Shown piece by piece: positions 9,135 through 19,814 of a DNA stretch of 64,000 nt. Location: the NCBI RefSeq assembly GCF_019904295.1, contig NZ_CP065359.1:1017001-1081000 (forward strand). Reading direction: 5' to 3'. The notes under the pieces were generated by a model. It ran no database searches. It was given only the letters and a program-made list of their open reading frames with translations, and was not told the DNA's origin. Position 1 is the stretch's first letter, and the number at the start of each line of letters is the position of its first letter. The translations under genes and the position numbers were made by a program. The DNA comes from Ruegeria sp. SCSIO 43209. GTDB taxonomy: Bacteria > Pseudomonadota > Alphaproteobacteria > Rhodobacterales > Rhodobacteraceae.

Positions 9135-10492
9135 TTCCGTTTCCTCTTTTTCTTCTTCTTTGCGCGCTCCGAGGCAATCAACACATCCTGTGCCCTTTGC
9201 CAACCCGGAGAGCCTTCGGGGAGCTGTGCAACAGCCCGTTTAGCATGTATGCCCGCATCATCAAGTCGGCCCTGCAGCGCATAGCGTTCTGCAGTCACCG
9301 CAGACGCCATTCCGTTGTTGCCCACCTGCGAATAGGCAGAACCCAGATCCTGCATCAGCCGGGCATTGCGATAGTCGCGTGCGCGCGCCTTTTCAAGCAC
9401 TTGCAGGGCTTTCTTCGTCTTGCCATCCGCCAGCAAAGCACGTCCGTAACCGGCGAGGATCAGGGCATTGTTGGGCGCCATATCAACGGCTGCACCGTAG
9501 GCATCCACAGCTTCGGGCACGCGCCGGTTCTCCAATAGAATCTGGCCCTTCAATTCATAAAAAAACGGATCGTCAGGGCGAATCTCAAGCGCACCATTGA
9601 TTGCGGCGCGGGCACGGGCGAGATCGCGATTTTGATGATGGGCCGATGCCTCGCGCATCAGGCGTATGTCACGATCTTTTTCTTCGCCCGCGCGACGCAT
9701 GGTCCAGGTCGGGGATCGAAGAAAGGCTGACAACTTACCTTTGATCCGCGCGAACCAGTAATCGGCATTTGCGTTTTGCTCTGCCTTGTCGCCGAATTCG
9801 TTCAGAAAGGCCTCGGCGGCGCGCAAACGTTCGCGGCTGGTAGGGTGTGAGCGCATGTAGGGGTCTTGATTGACGGGGTTCAACAGCTCTTGCCCCGCGA
9901 ACTTACGGTGCAGGTTGACCATCCCGCGCGGAGATACTCCCGCCCAACGCAAATAGCTGGCAGCACTTCGATCCGCCGAGGCTTCTTCAGCCCGCGTATG
10001 GCCCAGAAAGCTGCGCAGCGCCGAGGCTTGTGTGCCCGCTGCAATTCCTGCAGCAGCTTCTCCGCCACCTGCGGCTGCGGCTGCAAGCGCTAAAAGTGTC
10101 CCAAGCTGCGCGTTACGTTGTGCCGCGCGCAGGTTCTCTGAGCGTCTGGCCAAGTGGCCGTTGGCGATGTGCGCGGCCTCGTGTGCGATCACCGCTTGCA
10201 GCATCTCGGGCGTATCGACGCTCAGGATCAAGCCATAGTTGATATAGATCGTGTTGTAATCGATCACGAAGGCATTGAACGTACCATCATTGACGATCAG
10301 TACGCGCACCCGGTTGGTGTTCAGGCCAGCGGCCCGCAGGATCGGAAAGGCAAGCTCTTGCAGCCCGTGTTCAATGTCGGGATCGCGGATAAGGCTTTGC
10401 GCGCTGGCCTGCATGGCGCTGATCGACCATGTCACTGCCAGCAGCAACACGGCCGGGATTGACGCCAGCCGGGATAAGCGTTCAAAAGCCAT
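9131..10492 (-). CDS. M48 metalloprotease with TPR repeats (BepA-like)
   Basis: An exported zinc protease. The ATG at 10492 begins MAFERLSRLASIPAVLLLAV, a signal peptide ending near ASAQS; two upstream ATGs remain possible because no start has a strong ribosome-binding site. The M48 domain carries the zinc motif HEAAH in AVIAHEAAHIANGH and the third ligand in the AEEASADRSA segment. The C-terminal half holds several tetratricopeptide repeats and ends in a lysine/arginine-rich tail (KKKKKRKRK). BepA-type proteases check outer-membrane protein and LptD assembly; a similar role is inferred. Its stop overlaps the DsbA-like start by four bases. Confidence 0.8.
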   Translation of the reverse strand: MAFERLSRLASIPAVLLLAVTWSISAMQASAQSLIRDPDIEHGLQELAFPILRAAGLNTNRVRVLIVNDGTFNAFVIDYNTIYINYGLILSVDTPEMLQAVIAHEAAHIANGHLARRSENLRAAQRNAQLGTLLALAAAAAGGGEAAAGIAAGTQASALRSFLGHTRAEEASADRSAASYLRWAGVSPRGMVNLHRKFAGQELLNPVNQDPYMRSHPTSRERLRAAEAFLNEFGDKAEQNANADYWFARIKGKLSAFLRSPTWTMRRAGEEKDRDIRLMREASAHHQNRDLARARAAINGALEIRPDDPFFYELKGQILLENRRVPEAVDAYGAAVDMAPNNALILAGYGRALLADGKTKKALQVLEKARARDYRNARLMQDLGSAYSQVGNNGMASAVTAERYALQGRLDDAGIHAKRAVAQLPEGSPGWQRAQDVLIASERAKKKKKRKRK

Positions 10493-10514
10493 GGCTGCAA
10501 CATGGGAGATGGCC

Positions 10515-11678
10515 ATGAGAAACTCAACCCGTTCCGGGGTCAATCCCTTCATCGTGATGGACGTGATGGAGGCCGCGCGCAAGGCGGAAGAAGCCGGGCG
10601 GCATGTCGTTCACATGGAAGTAGGTCAACCGGGGACCGGCGCACCCAAAGGGGCAACCGAAGCATTGGCGAAGGCCATGGAACAAGGGCCGCTTGGGTAT
10701 ACGGTGGCTTTGGGTTTGCCCGCTCTTCGTCAGCGGATCGCGCAGATGTATGGCGAATGGTATGGCGTTGATCTCAATCCAGAACGGGTGGTCATCACAC
10801 CGGGATCATCGGGCGGGTTTTTGCTCGCCTTTACCGCTCTGTTCGACAGCGGTGATCGGGTGGGGATTGGTGCCCCGGGATATCCCTCTTATCGGCAAAT
10901 CCTGAAAGCCTTGGGTTTGGTGCCGGTAGACTTGCCGACAGCACCGGAAAACCGGCTACAGCCGGTGCCCGCCGATTTCACGGGGCTTGATTTGCAGGGA
11001 TTGATGGTTGCCTCGCCTGCCAACCCGACTGGAACAATGCTGGATCACAAGGCGATGCAGGCGCTGATCGATGCGGCGCACGGGCAGGGTGCATCGTTCA
11101 TCAGTGACGAGATTTATCACGGGCTGGAATACGAGGCCAAAGCCGTCACTGCGCTGGAGCTGACGGATGAGTGCTATGTGATCAACTCATTCTCTAAATA
11201 TTTTTCGATGACCGGCTGGCGCGTTGGCTGGATGGTTGTGCCCGAAGATCAGGTGCGCGTGGTTGAGCGGATTGCCCAGAACATGTTCATCTGCGCGCCT
11301 CACGCCAGTCAGGTGGCCGCATTGGCAGCTATAGATTGTGACGACGAATTGCAGGCAAATCTGGATGTATACCGCCGCAATCGTCTGTTGATGTTGGATG
11401 GGTTGCCCAAGGCCGGTTTTACCAGTATCGCACCGCCGGATGGGGCGTTTTATGTTTACGCGGATGTCTCAGACTTGACCGATGACAGCCGGGCATTTGC
11501 AGCCGAGATTCTCGACAAAGCCGGGGTTGCCGTGACGCCGGGGCTGGATTTCGATCCGGTGCGCGGGCATACGACGCTGCGATTTTCCTATGCGCGATCG
11601 ACCGAAGACATTCAGGAAGGGCTGGATCGGCTACAACTTTTTATGGCCAAGCGGGGTGCGATCCCGCAATCGGCCTAA
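10515..11678 (+). CDS. Class I/II PLP aminotransferase
   Basis: A fold-type I aminotransferase of 387 residues. The start at 10515 is chosen because GGGAG lies six bases upstream, and the ATGs at 10491 and 10509 have no well-spaced site. The PLP lysine lies in NSFSKYFSMTGWRVGW, and the phosphate-binding and substrate segments include PGSSGGFLLAF and ANPTGT. It is divergent from the M48 gene, and the two 5' ends almost touch, leaving very little promoter space. The amino-acid substrate is undetermined; aspartate, aromatic or alanine transamination are all possible. Confidence 0.85.
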   Translation: MRNSTRSGVNPFIVMDVMEAARKAEEAGRHVVHMEVGQPGTGAPKGATEALAKAMEQGPLGYTVALGLPALRQRIAQMYGEWYGVDLNPERVVITPGSSGGFLLAFTALFDSGDRVGIGAPGYPSYRQILKALGLVPVDLPTAPENRLQPVPADFTGLDLQGLMVASPANPTGTMLDHKAMQALIDAAHGQGASFISDEIYHGLEYEAKAVTALELTDECYVINSFSKYFSMTGWRVGWMVVPEDQVRVVERIAQNMFICAPHASQVAALAAIDCDDELQANLDVYRRNRLLMLDGLPKAGFTSIAPPDGAFYVYADVSDLTDDSRAFAAEILDKAGVAVTPGLDFDPVRGHTTLRFSYARSTEDIQEGLDRLQLFMAKRGAIPQSA

Positions 11679-11744
11679 AGCGTTCACAAAGGCGGCGTCA
11701 TGCGATAGGCTCTGCCTCAAACGATCTCGGGATAACTTGAGGGC

Positions 11745-12965
11745 ATGAGCAGGATTTTCTACGCAATCGCCCTGATCTGGGCGCTGACTGGTGCTGCTGT
11801 CGCGCAAGACTTTAGCGCGCTTGCACGCGTCCTTCCGGACCAGAGCGGCATCGTCGATGATGGCAATACCGGCGTAAGGGTCGAACTTGGGCTGACTCAA
11901 GGCGTGCCATACCGCGTGTTCACACTGCGCGATCCATACCGCGTGGTGCTGGATTTTCAAGAGGTCGACTGGTCTGGCCTGAACCGCGAGACCTTCCTGC
12001 AAACCAGCCGGATCAGCGGTGTTCAATTCGGGGCGTACGTGCCCGGTTGGTCGCGTCTGGTGTTGGAGCTGGGCGCTCCGCTGGCGGTGGAAACAGCTGA
12101 TCTGCGGGTTGATCAGGCGACGGGCACTGCTCAACTATCGCTGCACCTAAAAGGCACTGATTTTGACAGTTTTGCAGCCAGCGCAGGTGCCCCGCGTCAG
12201 CCCGGCTGGGATTTGCCGGAACCCGCAGTGACACCGGCACTGCCACGGCGCGACGGTGTGCGGGCGGTACGGGTCATGCTGGATCCCGGGCATGGCGGCA
12301 TTGATCCCGGGGCAGAATTCGCTGATACAAATGAGAAAACACTGATGCTGACCTTCGCGCGAGAGCTGCGAGAGGCGCTGCTGCGTACCGGCGGTTTCGA
12401 AGTGGTGATGACGCGTGTTGACGATCAATTCGTCTCGCTCGAACGCCGTATCTCGCTGGCACATCAGGCCGGGGCCGACGTGTTTATCTCACTGCATGCG
12501 GATTCGCTTTCCGAAGGGCTGGCGCATGGGTCGGTCGTGTACACTCTTTCAGAGGAAGCTTCAGACGTTGCCAGTCAAAAGCTGGCCGAACGGCATGACC
12601 GGAGTGATTTGATCGCAGGTATTGATCTCAGCGGTGCAGACGATCAGGTCGCTGATGTGTTGCTGGATCTGGCTCGGCAAGAGACTGTGCCACGCAGTAG
12701 CGCACTGGCGCGCTCGCTGGTGGATGGAATGACGCAGCAGGGAGGCCCGATGAATCGTCGTCCGCTACGTTCTTCGTCGTTTTCGGTGTTGAAGGCAGCC
12801 GATATCCCATCGGTTCTGGTTGAGTTGGGTTTTTTGTCCAGCCCGCGCGATTTCAAGAACATCTCTGATCCAAACTGGCGCGCATCCATGGCGCATGGGC
12901 TTGTGCAGGGGCTTGAGAACTGGCGTCGGGACGATCTGGTGAAGCGATCTCTGATCGGACAATGA
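11745..12965 (+). CDS. N-acetylmuramoyl-L-alanine amidase
   Basis: A periplasmic zinc amidase that cuts the amide bond between N-acetylmuramate and the stem peptide, for cell separation. The 406 residues comprise a signal peptide (MSRIFYAIALIWALTGAAVA), an N-terminal AMIN domain (about 25-150) for septal targeting, and an Amidase_3 catalytic domain (about 175-395). The latter carries LDPGHGGIDPG with the first zinc His, the NEKTLML glutamate region, and SLHADS with another zinc His. The family name would be AmiC. The PBP1A gene follows 95 bp later and has its own promoter. Confidence 0.9.
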   Translation: MSRIFYAIALIWALTGAAVAQDFSALARVLPDQSGIVDDGNTGVRVELGLTQGVPYRVFTLRDPYRVVLDFQEVDWSGLNRETFLQTSRISGVQFGAYVPGWSRLVLELGAPLAVETADLRVDQATGTAQLSLHLKGTDFDSFAASAGAPRQPGWDLPEPAVTPALPRRDGVRAVRVMLDPGHGGIDPGAEFADTNEKTLMLTFARELREALLRTGGFEVVMTRVDDQFVSLERRISLAHQAGADVFISLHADSLSEGLAHGSVVYTLSEEASDVASQKLAERHDRSDLIAGIDLSGADDQVADVLLDLARQETVPRSSALARSLVDGMTQQGGPMNRRPLRSSSFSVLKAADIPSVLVELGFLSSPRDFKNISDPNWRASMAHGLVQGLENWRRDDLVKRSLIGQ

Positions 12966-13003
12966 CGCAGCGGCGCAAAACAGCCATTGTAGCCTTTCGT
13001 GTT

Positions 13004-13032
13004 TTGACCCTGCGCGGGGGCGACACTATATA
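13004..13032 (+). promoter_or_regulatory. Sigma-70-type promoter for PBP1A
   Basis: A TTGACC -35 element (13004-13009) and a TATATA -10 element (13027-13032) are separated by 17 bases, close to the ideal housekeeping promoter. Transcription would begin about 20 bp before the GTG start of the PBP1A gene. The call rests on sequence match only. Confidence 0.6.
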
Positions 13033-13060
13033 GGCGTCATCGCGAGTAAAAGGCAGTAAC

Positions 13061-15547
13061 GTGATCCGGTTTATTCTTTCGTTCTTCGGGGCAATTTTCA
13101 GTCTCGTGACCTTAGGTATTTTTATGGCCGCGCTGGTCGTTGGCGCGGTGTTCTGGATGTATGGCCGAGACCTGCCCAGTCATGAATCATTGGCACAATA
13201 CAAACCACCGACGATCAGCCGGATTTACTCGGGTGAGGGCCAGCTGATCGACGAATTTGCGCAGGAGCGTCGCCTGTTTACGCCGTCCGAGGAAATTCCC
13301 GATCTGGTAAAACAGGCCTTTATCTCGGCGGAAGATAAAAACTTCTATACTCATCAGGGTTATGACCCGCGTGGGATCATTGCTGCCGGGGTCGAGGCAG
13401 TGCGCACTAAAGGCGAAACCGTTCGTGGTGCTTCAACCATCACGCAGCAGGTGATGAAGAACTTCCTTTTGTCCGGTGATCGCCGGGCCGAGCGCAAGAT
13501 CAAGGAAATTATCCTCGCCACCCGGCTTGAGGATACCTTGGACAAGGAACAGATCCTCGAGCTGTATATGAACGAGATCTTTCTGGGTCAGAACTCTTAT
13601 GGTGTGACCGCTGCTGCGCAGACCTATTTCAACAAAACTCTGCAGGAACTGACCCCGCATGAAGCCGCGATGCTGGCGGCGATGCCCAAGGCACCATCGG
13701 ACTACCATCCTGTGCGGCAGAAAGAACGTTTGCTGAACCGCCGCAACTATGTGCTGCGCGAGATGCAGCAGAACGGCTATATCGATCAGGCCACCTATGA
13801 GACCGAAGTCGAGATGCCTTTGCGTTCGGTTCAGAACGGGGATTTTGAAAGCTTCCGCACTGCACTGCCGCCGCGTGACTATTTCACCGACGAAATCCGT
13901 CGCCAGTTGAGCGAGGATTTTGGCGAGGGTGAGTTCTTCACTGGCGGTTTCACCGTACGCGCCTCGGTGGATGAGGAAATGCAGGTCGAAGCGGCGAAAG
14001 CCCTGCGAACGGCGCTGCAGAAATACGACCGCTCTCGCGGGCGGTGGCGCGGCACAGGCGAGGTCATCGCCGAGGAGAAGCTGGCGGATGAAGCACAGTG
14101 GCGCGAGGCGCTGGCGATCATGGAAATCCCCCGCGACGTGGTGCTGCCGACGCAGTGGTATCCTGCCGTTGTTCTGAACGTGGCCGACCAATCCCTGACC
14201 GTCGGGATCGAAGATGGCCCAGCAGATGGCACAATCCCGCGCGAAGACATCAAGTGGATGCAGGGCAATTTCCAGGACAATTTCAAACGCGGCGATGTCA
14301 TTCTGGTAATGGCTGGCGAAGAGGGGCAGTGGTCTGCCCGTCAGGTGCCAGAAGTGCAGGGCGGCTTTGTCGCGATGGACGTGAATTCGGGCCGTGTTCT
14401 GGCGATGCAGGGTGGGTTCTCGTATCAGGACACCGTGTTCAACCGCGCCACTCAGGCGCAGCGCCAGCCCGGGTCCAGCTTCAAGCCATTCGTTTATGCC
14501 GCTGCTCTGGATAGCGGATACAGCCCCGCGACGATCGTTGTGGATGCGCCGATCGAGGTGAATACACCGCAGGGCCTGTGGCGTCCCAAAAACTCGACGA
14601 ACAAGTTTTATGGTCCGACCCCGTTGCGTACCGGGATCGAACAGTCGCGGAACTTGATGACCATCCGTCTGGCGCAAGAAGTCACCATGCCCGTTGTTGC
14701 GGGCTATGCCGAGCGGTTTGGCGTCTATGATCGGATGGGGGCGTTCCTTGCGAACTCGCTGGGGTCAGAAGAGACGACGCTGTATAAGATGGTTGCTGCT
14801 TATGCGATGTTCGCCAATGGTGGTGAACGGGTCGAACCAACGTTGGTCGACCGTATTCAGGACCGGTTTGGCAAGACCATCTATCGCCATGACGATCGCC
14901 AGTGCGTCGATTGTAACTCTAGCTGGCTTGAGCCTGATGAATCGCCCACGATCCTCACCGATCGCAGCCAGGTCATGGATGCCATCACCGCCTACCAGTT
15001 GACGTCGATGATGAAGGGCGTGGTTGATCGCGGCACTGCATCACGTGTTGTGAACCTGCCCGTGCCCACAGCGGGCAAGACCGGCACCACGAACGAATCC
15101 AAGGATGCGTGGTTCATCGGTTTCACCTCAAATATCGTGGCCGGTTGCTACATCGGTTATGACCGCCCGCGCCCGATGGGCCGGGGGGCCTACGGCGGCA
15201 CCTTGTGCGGTCCTGTGTTCCAAAGCTTTATGGAAAAAGCAGTCGAGAAATACGGCGGTGGCCCGTTCGAGGTGCCTCCGGGTGGCCATTTCATCAAGAT
15301 TGACCGGTTCAGCGGCGCGCGCCTGCCAGAAGACGCGAGTGGAGAATATGTGGTCGCCGAGTATTTCCGTGATGGCGTGGATGGTTTTATCGATCGCGTC
15401 TATGACGGTGGCTTCGCGATGGGATCTGACCTGCCGTTGTTTGAAGAGGCAAGTTCGGGCCGTCAGGTGACCACCTCAACCGGGGATACGATCACGGTTG
15501 GCCCCAATGCCAGCCAGGGCGATCTGCAGGGCGGCGGGCTTTACTGA
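13061..15547 (+). CDS. mrcA: Penicillin-binding protein 1A
   Basis: A bifunctional peptidoglycan glycosyltransferase/transpeptidase of 828 residues, starting at GTG. An N-terminal membrane anchor (about residues 8-33) precedes the GT51 glycosyltransferase domain (about 50-230) with AEDKNFYTHQG and GASTITQQVMKN. An OB-like insertion lies near 320-440. The transpeptidase domain has the SxxK motif SSFK in QPGSSFKPFVYA, the SRN motif in EQSRNLMT, and KTGTTNESKDAWF. It polymerises and cross-links cell wall, and sits next to the amidase gene. Confidence 0.95.
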   Translation: MIRFILSFFGAIFSLVTLGIFMAALVVGAVFWMYGRDLPSHESLAQYKPPTISRIYSGEGQLIDEFAQERRLFTPSEEIPDLVKQAFISAEDKNFYTHQGYDPRGIIAAGVEAVRTKGETVRGASTITQQVMKNFLLSGDRRAERKIKEIILATRLEDTLDKEQILELYMNEIFLGQNSYGVTAAAQTYFNKTLQELTPHEAAMLAAMPKAPSDYHPVRQKERLLNRRNYVLREMQQNGYIDQATYETEVEMPLRSVQNGDFESFRTALPPRDYFTDEIRRQLSEDFGEGEFFTGGFTVRASVDEEMQVEAAKALRTALQKYDRSRGRWRGTGEVIAEEKLADEAQWREALAIMEIPRDVVLPTQWYPAVVLNVADQSLTVGIEDGPADGTIPREDIKWMQGNFQDNFKRGDVILVMAGEEGQWSARQVPEVQGGFVAMDVNSGRVLAMQGGFSYQDTVFNRATQAQRQPGSSFKPFVYAAALDSGYSPATIVVDAPIEVNTPQGLWRPKNSTNKFYGPTPLRTGIEQSRNLMTIRLAQEVTMPVVAGYAERFGVYDRMGAFLANSLGSEETTLYKMVAAYAMFANGGERVEPTLVDRIQDRFGKTIYRHDDRQCVDCNSSWLEPDESPTILTDRSQVMDAITAYQLTSMMKGVVDRGTASRVVNLPVPTAGKTGTTNESKDAWFIGFTSNIVAGCYIGYDRPRPMGRGAYGGTLCGPVFQSFMEKAVEKYGGGPFEVPPGGHFIKIDRFSGARLPEDASGEYVVAEYFRDGVDGFIDRVYDGGFAMGSDLPLFEEASSGRQVTTSTGDTITVGPNASQGDLQGGGLY

Positions 15548-15636
15548 TCCGCCCAAGTTTCCCGGCTCAGTCGTCTTGTGGTGCCTCGCACCTCTTGCTA
15601 TCACGCACACCTGATTGAGCAAGTTGGGACCTGACC

Positions 15637-16764
15637 ATGCGCGCCGAAACCCAGAATATTGTGGCGGAAATCGAAAAGTCGCTGGAGCTGCTGGCGCAGC
15701 GCATGGACTATGAAACAGCGCCGCACCGGTTGGAGGAATTCAACGCGCGTGTTGAAGATCCGAACCTGTGGGACAATCCCGAGAACGCGCAGAAATTGAT
15801 GCGCGAACGGCAGTTGCTGGTCGATGCCATCGAGACCTACGAATCCATCAAGACCGATCTCAGCGACAATATTGAGCTGATCGAACTGGGCGAGATGGAA
15901 GAGGACGAAGAGGTCGTGACCGACGCCGAAGAAGCGATCAAAAAGCTGAAGACCAAGGCCGCAAAGAAAGAGCTTGAGGCGCTGCTTGATGGCGAGGCGG
16001 ACGGCAATGATACCTTCCTTGAGATCAACTCGGGCGCGGGCGGTACGGAAAGCTGCGACTGGGCCTCGATGCTGGCGCGGATGTATGTCCGCTGGGCCGA
16101 GAAAAAGGGCTATACGGTCGAACTGCAATCCGAGACAGCGGGGGAAGAGGCGGGGATCAAGTCCGCCGCCTACAAGATAACTGGCCACAACGCCTATGGC
16201 TGGTTGAAATCGGAAAGTGGCGTGCACCGTCTGGTGCGTATCTCTCCGTTCGACTCGGCGGCCAAGCGTCATACCTCGTTCAGTTCGGTCTGGGTTTATC
16301 CTGTGGTGGATGACAATATAGAGATTGAGGTGAACCCGGCCGATATCCGCGTCGACACCTATCGCTCGTCCGGCGCGGGCGGTCAGCACGTGAACACGAC
16401 GGACTCGGCCGTTCGGATCACGCATATTCCAACCGGAATCGTGGTGACCAGTTCCGAGAAATCGCAACACCAGAACCGAGATATTGCCATGAAGGCGCTC
16501 AAGTCCCGGCTGTACCAGCAAGAGCTGGATCGCAGAAACGCCGAGATCAACGCCGCCCACGAAGCAAAGGGTGATGCAGGCTGGGGCAACCAGATCCGGT
16601 CTTACGTGCTGCAGCCCTATCAGATGGTCAAAGACTTGCGGACCAATCACGAGACATCGGACACCAAGGGTGTGCTGGATGGTGATCTGGATGGTTTCAT
16701 GGCGGCGACACTGGCCCTGAATGTCTCGGGCAAAAGCCGGTCCGAGGCACAGGGCGACGGCTAA
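15637..16764 (+). CDS. prfB: Peptide chain release factor 2
   Basis: RF2 terminates translation at UGA and UAA. The 375-residue frame is open from start to stop, so this gene lacks the programmed +1 frameshift that many bacteria use for autoregulation. The stop-codon recognition tripeptide SPF is in [13 protein letters not shown], and the catalytic GGQ is in [14 protein letters not shown]. The coiled N-terminal domain is rich in Glu. The next gene begins directly after its TAA. Confidence 0.96.
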   Translation: MRAETQNIVAEIEKSLELLAQRMDYETAPHRLEEFNARVEDPNLWDNPENAQKLMRERQLLVDAIETYESIKTDLSDNIELIELGEMEEDEEVVTDAEEAIKKLKTKAAKKELEALLDGEADGNDTFLEINSGAGGTESCDWASMLARMYVRWAEKKGYTVELQSETAGEEAGIKSAAYKITGHNAYGWLKSESGVHRLVRISPFDSAAKRHTSFSSVWVYPVVDDNIEIEVNPADIRVDTYRSSGAGGQHVNTTDSAVRITHIPTGIVVTSSEKSQHQNRDIAMKALKSRLYQQELDRRNAEINAAHEAKGDAGWGNQIRSYVLQPYQMVKDLRTNHETSDTKGVLDGDLDGFMAATLALNVSGKSRSEAQGDG

Positions 16765-17472
16765 TTGCGGCAGTCCCTGACCTCGGCTGTGAACCTGATC
16801 AAAGGCCACTGGCAATTGATCGCAATTGTCGCGTTGGTGTTTGTGTTCTGGAACACGATGCTGGTGCTTCCGTTGAAAATCCTGGTTGTGTTCCTGCATG
16901 AGCTTTCGCATGCCGGTGCCATTATCCTGACCGGTGGTTCGGTTGAAAGTTTCTCGGTCTCTCCACAACAAGGTGGCCTGGTTATTGGCCGAGGAGGCAA
17001 TCGGTTTGTCAGTCTGTCAGCGGGATATCTTGGGTCCTTGATGCTTGGGATGGGCCTGCTGATGATCGCCCTGCGCACCAATGCCGATCGGGCTGCGCTT
17101 GGTCTCTTTGGGGGAGTCATGCTGATTGTTGCGCTCCTGTATATCCGGGAACCGTTTGCCATGGCGTTCAGCGCGGGCTGTGGAGCGGTGATGCTGGCCA
17201 CCGCGTGGTTCCTGAACCGCAACCTGTGTGATCTGATTCTACGGGTCATCGGGCTGACCAGCATGATCTACGTTCCGTTTGACATTTTCGATGACACGAT
17301 CCGACGCGCGGGATTGCGATCAGATGCATATATGCTGGCTGAAGAATTCGGCGGAACCACCATGATGTGGGGCGGGTTGTGGCTGGTGCTTAGTCTGGTG
17401 ATGATCGTCTTTGGTCTGAAGAATGTGCTGGGCCGCAATAGCAATGTGCGGATCGACCTCAGGATCAGATGA
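16765..17472 (+). CDS. M50-like membrane metalloprotease
   Basis: A polytopic membrane protein of 235 residues starting with TTG immediately after the prfB stop (TAATTG), with AGGG-type sequence about ten bases upstream. The HELSH motif in VVFLHELSHAGA (near residue 45) is an M50 zinc-binding HExxH inside a hydrophobic helix, followed by ILTGGSVESFSVSP. Five or six hydrophobic segments are visible. It resembles the M50B-like family, not the RseP/site-2 protease with a PDZ domain. The substrate is unknown. Direct abutment to prfB suggests co-transcription and translational coupling. Confidence 0.7.
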   Translation: MRQSLTSAVNLIKGHWQLIAIVALVFVFWNTMLVLPLKILVVFLHELSHAGAIILTGGSVESFSVSPQQGGLVIGRGGNRFVSLSAGYLGSLMLGMGLLMIALRTNADRAALGLFGGVMLIVALLYIREPFAMAFSAGCGAVMLATAWFLNRNLCDLILRVIGLTSMIYVPFDIFDDTIRRAGLRSDAYMLAEEFGGTTMMWGGLWLVLSLVMIVFGLKNVLGRNSNVRIDLRIR

Positions 17473-17590
17473 TGCGCTCTCTTGCGCCGCTCTTCTTCGC
17501 GAAATTCTAAAAAGATACATTTAAACAGTGGCTTTAAATGGTCCGAGCACGTCGCTAGGCTGATGACGAGCAGCCAAAGGACCAACCCGC

Positions 17591-18988
17591 ATGGATTTGA
17601 CCAGAGCATCCGCGACGGACATTCTTGACGCCTTGTCCCGCCGACAGCTTTCAGCTGCAGAACTGATGCGCGCGACGCTGGATCGGATCGCCCAGGTGAA
17701 CGGTGAGGTAAACGCGATTGTCGCGCTGCGGGATGAAGACGCTTTGATGGCCGAGGCGCGGGCGGCGGATGCCGCGTCACCTCGCGGCGCGCTGCACGGG
17801 TTGCCGATAGCGGTGAAAGATCTGGTAAATGTGGCAGGGATCACTTCGACGCAGGGTTCGCCATTGTTCAAGGATCATGTGCCGCAAACTGACGATCTGC
17901 TGGCCGCCCGGCTAAGGGCTGCTGGGGCAATTCTGATCGGTAAGACCAACACGCCGGAATTCGGACTGGGTTCGCACACGTTCAATCCTGTCTATGGTGC
18001 AACACGCAACCCTTATGATCCCACGAAAACCTGTGGAGGTTCGTCGGGCGGTGCAGCAGTGGCGTTGGCGACGGGAATGCTGGCGCTGGCGGACGGCTCG
18101 GACATGATGGGCAGCCTGCGCAACCCGGCCGCATGGAACAACGTATACGGGTTCAGGCCAAGTTGGGGGCGCGTTCCGTCTGAGCCAGTGGGGGACGGTT
18201 ATCTGCATCAGCTTTCAACTCTGGGGCCTATGGCGCGCAGCCCTGAAGACATCGGGCTATTGCTTGACGTCATATCCGGCCCCGATCCAAGGATGCCATT
18301 AAGCACAGAGGTCGAGCGCGTGTCGCCCGTTCAAGCGGCTGATCTGACAGGGATGCGCATAGGCTGGTTGGGCGACTGGGGCGGGGCGTTTCCGTGCGAA
18401 GAGGGTATCCTCGCGCTATGCCGCGATGCGTTGCACGTTTTCGAAGAACGCGGTGCGCGCGTTGAGGCGCTTGCACCACCGTTTGACGCGGACCTGATCT
18501 GGGACAGTTGGATTACTCTGCGCTCCTGGTCAGTGGCCGCAGGGTTGGAGCCTTTGGCCAAGAAGAAATCATCACTCAAAGATACCGCGCAATGGGAGTT
18601 GGAGCGCGGCCTGGCGCTCAGCGCGATGGATGTGCACCGGGCCAGTGTGAACCGGTCTGACTGGCACAAGCGGGCGGTGGAGCTTTTCGAAGACTATGAC
18701 GCCTTGGTGTTGCCCGCAGCGCCGGTCTGGCCGTTCGAACTTGAAACGCCGTACCCAACCGAAATCAAGGGGCAGGGGATGGATACCTACCATCGCTGGA
18801 TGCAGGTCGTGACACCCGTCAGCCTTTTGGGGTTGCCCTGTCTGGGTGCGCCTGTCGGTTTTGGAGCACAAGGGCTGCCGATGGGAATGCAGCTGTTCGG
18901 TCCGCGTGGTGCAGATGCGCGGATCTTGTCGATTGGGGCGGCATATCATTCTGCAACGCTTTGGCCTCAGAAACGACCCGCCATGTAG
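17591..18988 (+). CDS. Amidase-signature family hydrolase
   Basis: A Ser-Ser-Lys amidase of 465 residues. The catalytic lysine is in [14 protein letters not shown] (about residue 79), and the serine-rich loop is in [14 protein letters not shown]. The nucleophile region reads [14 protein letters not shown], matching the DxGGSxRxPA signature apart from the methionine. There is no GatA-type partner nearby (no gatB or gatC), so it probably acts on a free amide and not on misacylated tRNA. A membrane protein gene follows after 28 bp. Confidence 0.85.
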   Translation: MDLTRASATDILDALSRRQLSAAELMRATLDRIAQVNGEVNAIVALRDEDALMAEARAADAASPRGALHGLPIAVKDLVNVAGITSTQGSPLFKDHVPQTDDLLAARLRAAGAILIGKTNTPEFGLGSHTFNPVYGATRNPYDPTKTCGGSSGGAAVALATGMLALADGSDMMGSLRNPAAWNNVYGFRPSWGRVPSEPVGDGYLHQLSTLGPMARSPEDIGLLLDVISGPDPRMPLSTEVERVSPVQAADLTGMRIGWLGDWGGAFPCEEGILALCRDALHVFEERGARVEALAPPFDADLIWDSWITLRSWSVAAGLEPLAKKKSSLKDTAQWELERGLALSAMDVHRASVNRSDWHKRAVELFEDYDALVLPAAPVWPFELETPYPTEIKGQGMDTYHRWMQVVTPVSLLGLPCLGAPVGFGAQGLPMGMQLFGPRGADARILSIGAAYHSATLWPQKRPAM

Positions 18989-19016
18989 AACAACCGCCCG
19001 GGAGGAGAAAACAAGA

Positions 19017-19814
19017 ATGGACAAACCCTTTGGTGTGCCGACGCTGAAACCCGTTGATACCGCGATGCTGAAAGAAGCGTTACGCCGAGCTTGGCAGGAT
19101 TATCGCCGCGCGCCGCTTTTCGGACTTCTGTTCGCAGGCTTCTACGTGCTGGCCGGGTGGCTGATGGCGTGGGTCACGCTGCAGACGGGAACGTCGTTCT
19201 GGCTGGTTTTGGCTGCGATCGGCTTTCCCCTGATCGGGCCGTTTGCTGCCGTGGGATTATATGAGGTCTCGCACCGGCTGGAACAGGGTGAGCCGTTGAA
19301 TCCCGGTGCGATCTTCGGCGTGGTCATACAGCAAAGCCGAAGGCAACTGCCGTCGATCTGCGCCATTATCGTGGTGATCTTTCTGTTCTGGTTCTTTCTG
19401 GGCCACATGATCTTTGCCCTGTTCATGGGGCTGTCGACGATGACCAATATTTCAACATCATTTGAGGTGTTCCTGACCCCGAATGGGCTGAGCATGTTGG
19501 TACTGGGCACACTGGTCGGGGCCGTATTTGCAATCATTCTGTACATGATCACCGTGCTGTCGATTCCTATGCTGCTGGATCGTGAGCTGGATTTTGTGAC
19601 CGCGATGATCACCAGCTTTGCCTATGTCAAAGCGAACATGGGTGTGATGCTGGCGTGGGGGGCCTTCATCGCGATCATCACTTTTTTGGCGATGATCCCT
19701 TGGTTCCTGGGCCTGTTTATCGTCCTGCCTTTGCTGGGGCATGCCAGCTGGCATCTTTATCGCTTGATCTTGGACAACGATCCGTCCGGGGCTGCTCAGC
19801 CGACACCCTCTTAA
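19017..19814 (+). CDS. DUF2189-type polytopic membrane protein
   Basis: An integral membrane protein of 265 residues. The ATG at 19017 follows GGAGGAG at 19001-19007 with good spacing. A short cytosolic start ([14 protein letters not shown]) precedes about six hydrophobic segments, including [15 protein letters not shown] and [16 protein letters not shown]. The [11 protein letters not shown] and [16 protein letters not shown] segments fit the DUF2189 family of unknown function. Its TAA stop overlaps the stop of the convergent XRE regulator in a shared TTAA. Confidence 0.75.
   Translation: MDKPFGVPTLKPVDTAMLKEALRRAWQDYRRAPLFGLLFAGFYVLAGWLMAWVTLQTGTSFWLVLAAIGFPLIGPFAAVGLYEVSHRLEQGEPLNPGAIFGVVIQQSRRQLPSICAIIVVIFLFWFFLGHMIFALFMGLSTMTNISTSFEVFLTPNGLSMLVLGTLVGAVFAIILYMITVLSIPMLLDRELDFVTAMITSFAYVKANMGVMLAWGAFIAIITFLAMIPWFLGLFIVLPLLGHASWHLYRLILDNDPSGAAQPTPS

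Noticed and set aside
13433..14677. 414-codon minus-strand frame opposite PBP1A
   Set aside because: It is the complement of the transpeptidase coding frame, with Arg/His-rich composition and no family motifs.
15637..16764. Programmed frameshift in prfB
   Set aside because: The RF2 frame is continuous from start to stop, so no +1 shift is needed.
15601..16971. 456-codon minus-strand frame opposite prfB
   Set aside because: It is a shadow of prfB; the prfB motifs GGQ and SPF are intact on the plus strand.
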